Assembly (NCBI GenBank): GCA_934481385.1
Contig: CAKSPD010000030.1
Coordinates: 1 to 6,112 of the forward strand
Source of the DNA: an uncultured Oscillospiraceae bacterium
GTDB lineage: Bacteria; Bacillota; Clostridia; Oscillospirales; Ruminococcaceae
Length of the DNA stretch: 6,112 nt
Direction of reading: 5' to 3'
In this document: positions 1 to 5,795 of the stretch, piece after piece
How the letters are laid out: each line of letters begins with the position of its first letter
How positions within the stretch are numbered: position 1 is the first letter of the stretch
The notes under the pieces: generated by a model
Seen by the model: the letters and a program-made list of their open reading frames with translations, nothing else
Databases searched by the model: none
Told to the model about the DNA's origin: nothing
Position numbers and translations under genes: made by a program

Positions 1-671
1 GAATTATCCTTACTTCTGCACAGTTAATGCTTTCATCGTTTATAGGTTCAATGATTTCAATGGGCTTTATACTTGCCGTTGCAGGAAAAGTTCATAAAAG
101 TTCATCGCTTATAGTAAGCGGAATAATGATAGGATATATCTGTTCAGCAGTAACAGACTTTATCGTTACATTTGCAGATGATTCAAATATTGTAAATCTT
201 CATAACTGGTCAATGGGAAGTTTTTCCGGAATAGATTCAGATGATATGAAAGTAATAGCTCTGACAGTATTTCCGCTTATTGCACTTACAATGATAATGT
301 CAAAGCAGATAGGAGCTTACAGACTCGGAGAAACATATGCAGGAAGTCTTGGAGTAAACATAAAGCTTTTCCGTATAATGCTTGTACTTCTTTCAAGTAT
401 GCTTTCCGCAACAGTAACAGCATTTGCAGGGCCTGTATCATTTGTAGGAATAGCCGTTCCGCATATCATAAGAGGAATACTGAAAACATCAAAACCCTCA
501 TTAATCATTCCGGCATCATTTTTAGGCGGAGCATCATTCTGCCTTATATGTGACCTCATAGCAAGAACTGTTTTTGCCCCTAATGAACTTAGCATAGGCT
601 CTGTAACGGCAATTTTCGGAGCTCCCGCAGTAATAGTTATAATGCTTGGCAGAAGGAATAAAAAAATATGA
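1..671 (+). CDS. FecCD-family ABC transporter permease, 5' truncated
   Basis: This is the C-terminal part (about 222 codons) of an integral-membrane permease of the FecCD/BtuC family, which moves ferric siderophores, heme or cobalamin across the membrane. The reading frame is open from base 3 with no stop, so the gene enters from the left; the ATG at 27 lies inside a hydrophobic helix and is not the true start. Full-length members have about 330 residues, so roughly the first third is missing. Family hallmarks are AFAGPVSFVGIAVPHIIR (bases 420-473), the coupling and transmembrane region, and the C-terminal ELSIGSVTAIFGAP (about 585-626). Several hydrophobic segments separated by short basic loops are visible. 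The stop overlaps the start of the next ATPase gene in an ATGA, indicating one operon and coupled translation. A substrate-binding lipoprotein gene probably lies upstream. The substrate cannot be read from this fragment. Confidence 0.93.
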   Translation, partial: IILTSAQLMLSSFIGSMISMGFILAVAGKVHKSSSLIVSGIMIGYICSAVTDFIVTFADDSNIVNLHNWSMGSFSGIDSDDMKVIALTVFPLIALTMIMSKQIGAYRLGETYAGSLGVNIKLFRIMLVLLSSMLSATVTAFAGPVSFVGIAVPHIIRGILKTSKPSLIIPASFLGGASFCLICDLIARTVFAPNELSIGSVTAIFGAPAVIVIMLGRRNKKI

Positions 672-1762
672 AAGATTCTGTATTGAAAACCAAAAAACTT
701 TCTGTCGGGTATAATAAAAAAATCGTTGCAGGAGATATTGAAATATCAGTAAAGCAAGGGGAAATTCTCACAATCATAGGTGCAAACGGTTCAGGAAAAT
801 CAACCATTCTGAAAAGCATAACAGGACAGCTTAAACTGATTTCGGGAGCTGTTTTTATAGATAACAGAAATCTTGATAACTTTACAAGAAAAGAGCTTTC
901 AAGAAAAATGTCAGTTGTTATGACAGACAGAATAGAAACTGAGCTTATGACTTGCAGGGATATTGTTGAATACGGCAGATTTCCGTATACAAATCAGTCA
1001 GGAATACTTTCATCATCAGACCGCCTTAAAGCTGATGAGGCAATGCATATTACTGATACATATGAGCTTGCTGAAAGAGATTTCAGCCGTATAAGTGACG
1101 GTCAGAAACAGAGAGTTCTCCTTGCGAGAGCAGTATGTCAGGAACCAGAAGTTCTTATTCTTGATGAACCAACATCATTTCTTGATATAAGATATAAACT
1201 TGAACTTCTCAGTATTCTGAAAAAGCTTGTTCGTGAAAAAAATATAGCAGTTATAATGTCGCTCCATGAGCTTGACCTTGTTCAGCGTATTTCAGACCAT
1301 GTACTCTGCATTGACGGAGAAAAAGCCGACAGATACGGAACTCCTGAAGAAATATTTTCAGGGGATTATATAAGCAGACTGTATAAAATAACATCAGGGA
1401 GCTATGAAAGATGTATACCGGAACTTGATTCCGAAAGGGGAATACCGAAAATATTTGTTATTTCAGGAAACGGAACAGGTATCAATACATTCCATAAGCT
1501 CCAGAGAATGAATATTCCGTTTGCAAGCGGAATACTTCATGAAAATGATATAGATTACTTTACTGCAAAAAGACTTGCAGAAACAGTGATTTCCGAAAAA
1601 GCGTTTGAACCTCTTAGTCAGGAAAATTTTATAAAGGCAAAAAATATAATTGATTCCTGTGAAAAAGTCATATGTTGTATAAATAATTTCGGAACAATGA
1701 ATATTCTGAATAAAAATCTTAAAGAATATGCAGAAGAAAAAAATAAAATGCAGAGCATCTGA
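668..1762 (+). CDS. FecE-like ABC transporter ATP-binding protein with extra C-terminal domain
   Basis: This 364-residue cytoplasmic ATPase energises the upstream FecCD permease. The start ATG overlaps the permease stop (ATGA at 668-671) and follows an AGAAGGAA ribosome site near 651-658. The nucleotide-binding domain fills residues 1 to about 245: Walker A GANGSGKST (38-46), signature ISDGQKQR (142-149, D in place of the usual first G of SGGQ), Walker B VLILDEP (162-168, catalytic E167), D-loop SFLD (170-173) and H-loop H200. Where the Q-loop glutamine is expected, the sequence reads VVMTDR (83-88). I recall Thr/Asp variants in some FecE relatives, so this is probably natural. Typical FecE/BtuD proteins have about 255 residues; here about 105 more (258-364) form an additional domain beginning PKIFVISGNGTG, with LHENDIDYFTAKRLAE and CEKVICCINNFGTMN. 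I have seen similar tails in clostridial and archaeal relatives but know no function. Substrate uncertain: iron complex, heme or cobalamin. Confidence 0.93.
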   Translation: MKDSVLKTKKLSVGYNKKIVAGDIEISVKQGEILTIIGANGSGKSTILKSITGQLKLISGAVFIDNRNLDNFTRKELSRKMSVVMTDRIETELMTCRDIVEYGRFPYTNQSGILSSSDRLKADEAMHITDTYELAERDFSRISDGQKQRVLLARAVCQEPEVLILDEPTSFLDIRYKLELLSILKKLVREKNIAVIMSLHELDLVQRISDHVLCIDGEKADRYGTPEEIFSGDYISRLYKITSGSYERCIPELDSERGIPKIFVISGNGTGINTFHKLQRMNIPFASGILHENDIDYFTAKRLAETVISEKAFEPLSQENFIKAKNIIDSCEKVICCINNFGTMNILNKNLKEYAEEKNKMQSI

Positions 1763-1781
1763 ACTCTGCATTTTTTGTTTT
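1748..1781 (+). terminator. Intrinsic terminator of the ABC operon, overlapping the gene end
   Basis: ATGCAGAG (1748-1755) pairs perfectly with CTCTGCAT (1764-1771) around an 8-base loop, followed by TTTTTTGTTTT (1771-1781). Flanking A residues at 1745-1747 can extend the stem with the first U residues. The 5' arm lies in the last codons of the ATPase gene and the TGA stop (1760-1762) sits in the loop. Confidence 0.85.
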
Positions 1782-1823
1782 CACAATTTGCACAAAAACA
1801 CATAAAAAACGGATTATATATCA

Positions 1824-1853
1824 TTGATTTCTGAACAGGAAATATATTATAAT
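1824..1853 (+). promoter_or_regulatory. Putative sigma-A promoter of the GH9 gene
   Basis: A perfect TATAAT (1848-1853) has a TTGATT -35-like box (1824-1829) 18 bases upstream. Transcription would start near 1860, giving an untranslated leader of about 55 bases. The GTG at 1868 would then lie too close to the transcript end for a normal ribosome site, which supports the ATG at 1916. The -35 box matches only 4 of 6 consensus positions. Confidence 0.55.
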
Positions 1854-1897
1854 TATGTTATTGGTTTGTGAATTTTAAAAAAATAAAATTTAATTTA

Positions 1898-1907
1898 AGA
1901 GAGGAAA
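1898..1907 (+). promoter_or_regulatory. Ribosome binding site that decides the GH9 start
   Basis: AGAGAGGAAA lies upstream of the ATG at 1916, with 11 bases between GAGG (1901-1904) and the start. The in-frame GTG at 1868 has no purine-rich site before it. The site is preceded by an all-AT inverted repeat, AATTTTA (1871-1877) with TAAAATT (1884-1890), that is probably too weak to matter. Confidence 0.65.
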
Positions 1908-1915
1908 TTTTTTCG

Positions 1916-4543
1916 ATGTTTAAAGAAAGTTTAAAAAAAATGAAATCCGCTTTTGTAGGAAGTCTTGTTGCACTTGCTTCAATAAGTGTACCGCTTTCAA
2001 CAGCTGTTTCAAATACTTCAATGCTCACTGCATCTGCTGTCAATGACAACTATGCAAAACTTCTTCAGTATTCACTTTATTTCTATGATGCAAATATGTG
2101 TGGTTCAGATGTAAATTCCGATTCACAGTTTTCATGGAGAAGTAACTGCCATACCGGTGATGAAGTAAAGGGCGGTTTCCATGATGCAGGTGACCACGCT
2201 ATGTTCGGACTCCCGCAGGGATATTCAGCTTCAACACTCGGCTGGTCATACTATGAATTCAAAGATGCTTACAATGCTCTTGGTCAGACTTCACACTTCA
2301 AGACAATTTCAGAGCATTTCTGCGAATTTTTCAAAAATTCCACAAAACTTGACGGAAGCGGTAACGTTTCAAGTTTCTGCTATCAGAAAGGTGACGGAGA
2401 TGTTGACCATCAGTATTGGGGCAAGCCTGAAAATCAGGAAAGTACTCAGGGTGTCCGCAAGATGTTCTGGACTTCATCAGGAGCAAGTGACATTGCCGCA
2501 GAATATGCAGCAGCTCTTGCTATAAACTATCTCAATTTCGGAAATGCAGAAGATTTGAAATATGCAGAGGCTCTTTATAAGTTCTCAACACAGTATAATC
2601 AGGTTGCAACAGACGGCCCTTATAATTTCTATAAGTCTGATGAATGCCGTGATGAACAGGCATGGGCAGCAGGCTGGCTCTATAAGGCTACAAATAATGA
2701 GCAGTATAAGAATGACTGTGCAAGCAAACAGGTTCAGTATCTCGGCTGGGTTCACAGCTGGAACAATGTTGATTTGGGTGCGGCATGTGTTTATGCTGAA
2801 ATCACAGGCGACTGGAGCAAGGTAAATGAATGGATAGGTCAGTATACAAACTCAGACAGCTATTTCTTCCTTGATAAATGGGGAAGTGCAAGAATCAATA
2901 CTTCAATGCAGATGACAGCTCTTGTAGCATCAAAGCATTCAGATGCTGACTATTCATCATGGTGCAGAGGTCAGATGGATTATATTCTTGGAAACAATCC
3001 TGCAAATACATGTTTTGTTGTAGGATATGCCGGAAATTCTGCTAAAAATCCTCACCACAGAGCTGCATCAGGATATGACAGCTATGAAGAATTTAAGGAT
3101 ATTAATACAGTAGGTGCAAATTCAAAGACTCTTGTCGGAGCGTTAGTAGGCGGTCCTACTGACCAGAACGGTACTTATGTTGACTCAATTAACGATTATG
3201 TATGCAATGAAGTTGCAATTGACTATAATGCAGGTCTTGTAGGTGCAGCAGCAGGTCTTTATGAAGTATATAAGAGCGGTTCTGTTGATTCAAGCATAGA
3301 TGGTGTAGGAGCAGTTAAAACTGACCCGATTGTTACAACTACTACTACTACAACAAGCAGAGTAAATACCACTACTACTACAACTACTACTGCTGTTAGT
3401 ACAGGTTCAGGAAAATATACAATAAAGCCTAATAAAACAATAGTATATAACCAGCTCCCTGAAACAGATAAAATGATTGGCTGGGATTGGTCAGATTTCG
3501 GAATTCCTTCAAATGAAAAGGTTTCAAAGGTTGAAGTTAAAATTTCAGCTTCAAAGAATATCGGAAAATGGCAGGGTGCTTTTGGTACATCAACAAAGAT
3601 TGCACCTGATTACTGGAAACAGAGTGCCGAAATGGAACAGACTATATCAGGCAATTCAGGTTCGATAACATGGAATGTTGATTCCTCTACTGCTGATATA
3701 ATTCAGTATAACTATGGCGGACAGCTCAAATTCGGTATCTGGTGGATTGACTGCGGAACATTTACAATTGATGAAGTAAATGTATACACAGGTTCAGGCT
3801 CACAGGTTACAACAGCTACTACAAAACCGGCTGTAACTACTACTACAACTGCAAAGCCTGCATCATCAAACGGAACACATGAAATCAAACCTAATAAAAC
3901 AATAGTATATAACCAGCTCCCTGAAACAGATAAAATGATTGGCTGGGATTGGTCAGATTTCGGAATTTCTGCAAATGAAAAGGTTACAAAGGTTGAAGTT
4001 AAGATTTCAGCTTCAAAGAATATCGGAAAATGGCAGGGTGCTTTTGGTACATCAACAAAGGTTGCACCTGATTACTGGAAGCAGAGTGCCGAAATGGAAC
4101 AGACTATATCAGGCAATTCAGGTTCGATAACATGGAATGTTGATTCTGCTACTGCTGATATAATTCAGTATAATTATGGCGGACAGCTCAAATTCGGTAT
4201 CTGGTGGATTGACTGCGGAACATTTACAATTGATTCAATCAAGGTATATACAACAGGCGGTACAACAACTACAACCACTACTACTACTACTACTACTACA
4301 AAAACAACTACAACTACTACAAAAATTAACGCTTCTTCAGGTCTGAAGGGTGATGCAAACGGTGACGGCAGAGTTGATATTGCAGACGTAGTTGCTGTTG
4401 CAGCATATGTAGCAAATTCTTCAAAGAATCCGCTTTCTTCTCAGCAGATTCAAAATGCTGATGTACATAATACAGGTGACGGAATTACTGCAAACGATGC
4501 TCTTAAAATTCAGCAGTATCTTGCAAATATGACAACTCTTTAA
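1916..4543 (+). CDS. Secreted cellulosomal GH9 glucanase: GH9, two CBM79-like modules, dockerin
   Basis: This 875-residue modular enzyme probably hydrolyses beta-1,4-glucan (cellulose or mixed-linkage glucan) by inversion. Residues 1-41 are a signal peptide (basic MFKESLKKMK, hydrophobic core, likely cleavage after ASA). GH9 spans about 44-455. Its family residues are present: D90 and D93 in FHDAGDH (nucleophile-water base region), H380 H381 R382 in NPHHRAAS, and E432 in NEVAIDYNAGLVG (general acid). A Thr-rich linker leads to a module at about 500-625; a second linker leads to a nearly identical module at 654-780. Each has GWDWSDFG, GKWQGAFG and an IWWIDCG motif; they resemble CBM79, described from a R. 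flavefaciens GH9 enzyme. A linker with 13 consecutive Thr (783-795) leads to a dockerin (809-875) with loops starting at D813 and D849. No N-terminal Ig domain or CBM3 is visible. The gene forms its own transcription unit. GH9 and dockerin are firm; the CBM family name is from memory. Confidence 0.95.
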   Translation: MFKESLKKMKSAFVGSLVALASISVPLSTAVSNTSMLTASAVNDNYAKLLQYSLYFYDANMCGSDVNSDSQFSWRSNCHTGDEVKGGFHDAGDHAMFGLPQGYSASTLGWSYYEFKDAYNALGQTSHFKTISEHFCEFFKNSTKLDGSGNVSSFCYQKGDGDVDHQYWGKPENQESTQGVRKMFWTSSGASDIAAEYAAALAINYLNFGNAEDLKYAEALYKFSTQYNQVATDGPYNFYKSDECRDEQAWAAGWLYKATNNEQYKNDCASKQVQYLGWVHSWNNVDLGAACVYAEITGDWSKVNEWIGQYTNSDSYFFLDKWGSARINTSMQMTALVASKHSDADYSSWCRGQMDYILGNNPANTCFVVGYAGNSAKNPHHRAASGYDSYEEFKDINTVGANSKTLVGALVGGPTDQNGTYVDSINDYVCNEVAIDYNAGLVGAAAGLYEVYKSGSVDSSIDGVGAVKTDPIVTTTTTTTSRVNTTTTTTTTAVSTGSGKYTIKPNKTIVYNQLPETDKMIGWDWSDFGIPSNEKVSKVEVKISASKNIGKWQGAFGTSTKIAPDYWKQSAEMEQTISGNSGSITWNVDSSTADIIQYNYGGQLKFGIWWIDCGTFTIDEVNVYTGSGSQVTTATTKPAVTTTTTAKPASSNGTHEIKPNKTIVYNQLPETDKMIGWDWSDFGISANEKVTKVEVKISASKNIGKWQGAFGTSTKVAPDYWKQSAEMEQTISGNSGSITWNVDSATADIIQYNYGGQLKFGIWWIDCGTFTIDSIKVYTTGGTTTTTTTTTTTTTKTTTTTTKINASSGLKGDANGDGRVDIADVVAVAAYVANSSKNPLSSQQIQNADVHNTGDGITANDALKIQQYLANMTTL
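3428..3772 (+). repeat. 345-bp direct repeat, copy 1 (first CBM module)
   Basis: This is copy 1 of an in-frame tandem duplication with a 462-bp period (154 codons). It matches copy 2 except at 9 of 345 bases: 5 change an amino acid (P/S, S/A, S/T, I/V, S/A) and 4 are silent. It codes for most of the first CBM79-like module. The paired tryptophans of IWWID are W609 and W610. Confidence 0.95.
3890..4234 (+). repeat. 345-bp direct repeat, copy 2 (second CBM module)
   Basis: This is copy 2 of the in-frame duplication, about 97 percent identical in DNA to copy 1 with no insertions or deletions. The sequences outside the repeat (linkers and the final strand of the module, EVNVYT against SIKVYT) have diverged more. 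Confidence 0.95.
4262..4321 (+). repeat. ACT/ACA trinucleotide repeat coding for the Thr linker before the dockerin
   Basis: Thirteen threonine codons, a lysine codon, then six more threonines, including seven ACT triplets in a row (4277-4297). Similar but shorter ACN runs code for the linkers at about 3333-3393 and 3806-3851. Such runs usually form flexible, often O-glycosylated spacers between modules and can vary in length by slippage. Confidence 0.85.
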
Positions 4544-4556
4544 TATTCAATATTTT

Positions 4557-4592
4557 TTCGGGGACGTTTTCAATAGCGTTCCCGAATTTTTT
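4557..4592 (+). terminator. Intrinsic terminator of the GH9 gene
   Basis: TTCGGGGACG (4557-4566) pairs with CGTTCCCGAA (4577-4586), 10 bp with one G-U pair, around a 10-base loop, followed directly by TTTTTT (4587-4592). It starts 14 bases after the GH9 stop and ends 22 bases before the smpB -35 box. Confidence 0.92.
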
Positions 4593-4614
4593 AACAAAAA
4601 ATTTCTTGTAAGCC

Positions 4615-4643
4615 TTGACAAACTTATTACTGTGTGATATAAT
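4615..4643 (+). promoter_or_regulatory. Consensus sigma-A promoter of smpB
   Basis: TTGACA (4615-4620) and TATAAT (4638-4643) are both perfect, 17 bases apart, with an extended -10 TGA at 4635-4637. Transcription should begin near 4650, leaving a leader of about 24 bases that is mostly ribosome binding site. This predicts strong constitutive expression. Confidence 0.9.
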
Positions 4644-4673
4644 ATTTACAGCTTATTTCTGAGGAGGTGCTTT

Positions 4674-5138
4674 ATGCGTACCAAAGGTATCAAAACTGTT
4701 GCTGATAACCGTAAGGCAAGACACGAATATTTTATACTTGAATCCTTTGAGGCAGGTATTGAGCTTGTCGGAACAGAGGTAAAATCTATCCGCAATGGAA
4801 GTGTGAACCTTAAAGACAGCTGGTGTTCTATTGATAACGGTGAAATATTTATAAAAGGTATGCACATATCTCCATACGAAAAAGGCAATATTTTCAACCG
4901 TGACCCTCTGCGTGTAAGAAAACTGCTTATGCATAAACGTGAAATCAATAAACTTTTCGGCTCTGTAAAACAAGACGGTCTGACTCTTATTCCGCTTTCA
5001 CTTTATTTTAAGGATTCAAGAGTAAAGGTTCAGATTGGTCTTTGCAAAGGTAAAAAGCTCTATGATAAGCGTGAGGATTCTGCAAAACGTGATGCAAAGC
5101 GTGAAATTGACAGAAATCTTAAAATGCGTAATCAGTAA
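4674..5138 (+). CDS. smpB: SsrA-binding protein SmpB
   Basis: SmpB (154 residues, normal length) binds the tRNA-like domain of tmRNA and places it in the A site of stalled ribosomes, with its tail acting as codon-anticodon mimic. Family motifs are [20 protein letters not shown] (15-34), [16 protein letters not shown] (35-50), [10 protein letters not shown] (63-72), [19 protein letters not shown] (76-94), [12 protein letters not shown] (102-113) and the basic tail beginning KKLYDKRE (127-134), followed by further Lys/Arg residues to the end. The start at 4674 follows a near-perfect AGGAGGTG (4662-4669) at good spacing and the consensus promoter at 4615. The partner RNA gene ssrA begins 111 bases after the stop, a common Firmicutes arrangement. 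No strong terminator lies between them, so some smpB transcripts may read into ssrA. Nothing is missing or unusual in the protein. Confidence 0.98.
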   Translation: MRTKGIKTVADNRKARHEYFILESFEAGIELVGTEVKSIRNGSVNLKDSWCSIDNGEIFIKGMHISPYEKGNIFNRDPLRVRKLLMHKREINKLFGSVKQDGLTLIPLSLYFKDSRVKVQIGLCKGKKLYDKREDSAKRDAKREIDRNLKMRNQ

Positions 5139-5202
5139 ATTAAGATGGAAGAATTTATTAAATTTCATCAGAAAATATTCCTGAAAAATTTGTTTTTTTC
5201 TA

Positions 5203-5230
5203 TTGACTTTTTAATTATCTGTGATATAAT
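5203..5230 (+). promoter_or_regulatory. Sigma-A promoter of ssrA
   Basis: TTGACT (5203-5208) and a perfect TATAAT (5225-5230) are 16 bases apart, with an extended -10 TGA at 5222-5224. The mature tmRNA begins at 5250, so the primary transcript should carry a leader of about 13 bases, presumably removed by RNase P. Confidence 0.88.
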
Positions 5231-5249
5231 ATAAAAGTAATAATTTAAT

Positions 5250-5617
5250 GGGGGCGTAAAGGTTTCGACGGGGATTCTGAAGTCCGATAAGCGAGCAGAG
5301 CCGGTATAATCTCTTTAAACTGTACCACACGTTTAAATATAAACGCTAGAAAAAATATTTCTGTAAGAACAAACTTACAGGTAGCAGCCTAAGTCTGCTT
5401 CCGTCTGCTGACAGAGTACCGCGACTGTCTGTCAGGCGTCGATTAGCGGTGAACGTCTTATCAGAGTGTCCGTTCTGATAAGTTGTATTCGGACTACCTG
5501 TTTTTACAGCCTGTCTGTCGGCTTTATTTTCAGGGAACTTTTATAGACTGAATACGCTCGTAGAAAGTCGTATGAATGAGTTTTCGGACAGGAGTTCAAT
5601 TCTCCTCGCCTCCACCA
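5250..5617 (+). ncRNA. ssrA: tmRNA (transfer-messenger RNA)
   Basis: This is a complete one-piece tmRNA of 368 bases that frees stalled ribosomes and tags their products for proteolysis. The acceptor stem pairs GGGGGCG (5250-5256) with CGCCTCC (5607-5613, one G-U), followed by A and an encoded CCA (5615-5617). The T arm is AGGAG-TTCAATT-CTCCT (5590-5606), and the conserved GGTTTCGACGGGG follows the 5' end. Long-range helix P2 pairs GTCCGA (5282-5287) with TCGGAC (5584-5589). Pseudoknot PK1 is clear: GGTATA (5303-5308) with TGTACC (5321-5326), and TTTAAAC (5314-5320) with GTTTAAA (5331-5337). The tag frame follows at 5345-5392, with the stop inside hairpin AGCAG/CTGCT as in other tmRNAs. A downstream element has a perfect 9-bp stem CTTATCAGA/TCTGATAAG (5457-5482). 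smpB lies directly upstream. Confidence 0.97.
5345..5392 (+). other. tmRNA tag reading frame, peptide ARKNISVRTNLQVAA
   Basis: The resume codon is read as GCT (5345-5347), 7 bases after PK1; it is the only alanine codon in this frame between PK1 and the terminal GCA GCC. The frame runs 15 codons to TAA (5390-5392), and the VAA end replaces the usual LAA. The frame contains a perfect hairpin, CTGTAAG (5361-5367) with CTTACAG (5374-5380). The peptide has three basic and no acidic residues. The stop and last codons are secure by homology of position; the first codon is well supported but inferred. Confidence 0.8.
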
Positions 5618-5645
5618 TTAAAGTATCTCTGATGATACAATGTAG

Positions 5646-5679
5646 AATTTCACCTCACAAAAGTGGGGTGAAATTTTTT
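5646..5679 (+). terminator. Intrinsic terminator of ssrA
   Basis: AATTTCACCTCAC (5646-5658) pairs with GTGGGGTGAAATT (5663-5675), 13 bp with one G-U, around an AAAA loop and running into TTTTTT (5674-5679). A small hairpin GTATC/GATAC (5623-5638) lies between the tmRNA CCA and the terminator. Confidence 0.93.
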
Positions 5680-5688
5680 GTGTAAAAA

Positions 5689-5734
5689 CAAACGATAGCT
5701 TTTGCAATCAAACGATAGCCCCTGTTATCGTTTG
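5689..5734 (+). repeat. Cluster of three 11-bp repeats, two direct and one inverted
   Basis: CAAACGATAGC occurs at 5689-5699 and again at 5709-5719, exactly 20 bases apart. An inverted version, GTTATCGTTTG (one mismatch, tolerated as G-U in RNA), lies at 5724-5734. Copies 2 and 3 can form an 11-bp hairpin with loop CCCT; copy 1 could compete for the same partner. Another perfect hairpin follows, AAATAGG (5736-5742) with CCTATTT (5750-5756). Neither hairpin has a U tract, so neither looks like a terminator. Function unknown. Confidence 0.7.
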
Positions 5735-5764
5735 CAAATAGGATTTTTACCTATTTTCAGGCAC

Positions 5765-5794
5765 AAAAAAAGTCGGGCAGAAAAATGCCCGACT
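5765..5794 (-). terminator. Intrinsic terminator for minus-strand transcription
   Basis: On the minus strand AGTCGGGCA pairs perfectly with TGCCCGACT (9 bp; plus-strand positions 5786-5794 and 5771-5779) around a 6-base loop, and is followed by a run of seven T (complement of 5765-5771). On the plus strand the stem is followed by TGTTATTCTTT, a poor U tract, so the minus orientation is favoured. It faces the ssrA terminator, as expected between converging units. Confidence 0.8.
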
Positions 5795-5795
5795 G

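Noticed and set aside
27..29. ATG at 27 as start of the permease.
   Set aside because: The frame is open to the left edge and the codon falls within a transmembrane segment; family members are about 100 residues longer.
1868..1915. GTG at 1868 as start of the GH9 protein, adding 16 residues.
   Set aside because: There is no ribosome site before it, it lies only a few bases after the likely transcription start, and the added residues put an acidic stretch ahead of a standard signal peptide. ATG 1916 follows AGAGAGGAAA.
1463..2049. Several minus-strand open frames opposite the ATPase and the GH9 5' end.
   Set aside because: They are antisense to clear genes, have low-complexity composition rich in F, I and S and no ribosome sites, so they are shadows.
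3333..4321. CRISPR array or tandem-repeat locus suggested by the repetitive DNA.
   Set aside because: The repeats are in-frame threonine linkers and duplicated CBM modules inside one open gene; there are no spacers.
5164..5199. Terminator between smpB and ssrA.
   Set aside because: Only a 4-bp stem (TCAG 5168-5171 with CTGA 5181-5184) precedes the T run at 5193-5199; too weak to call.
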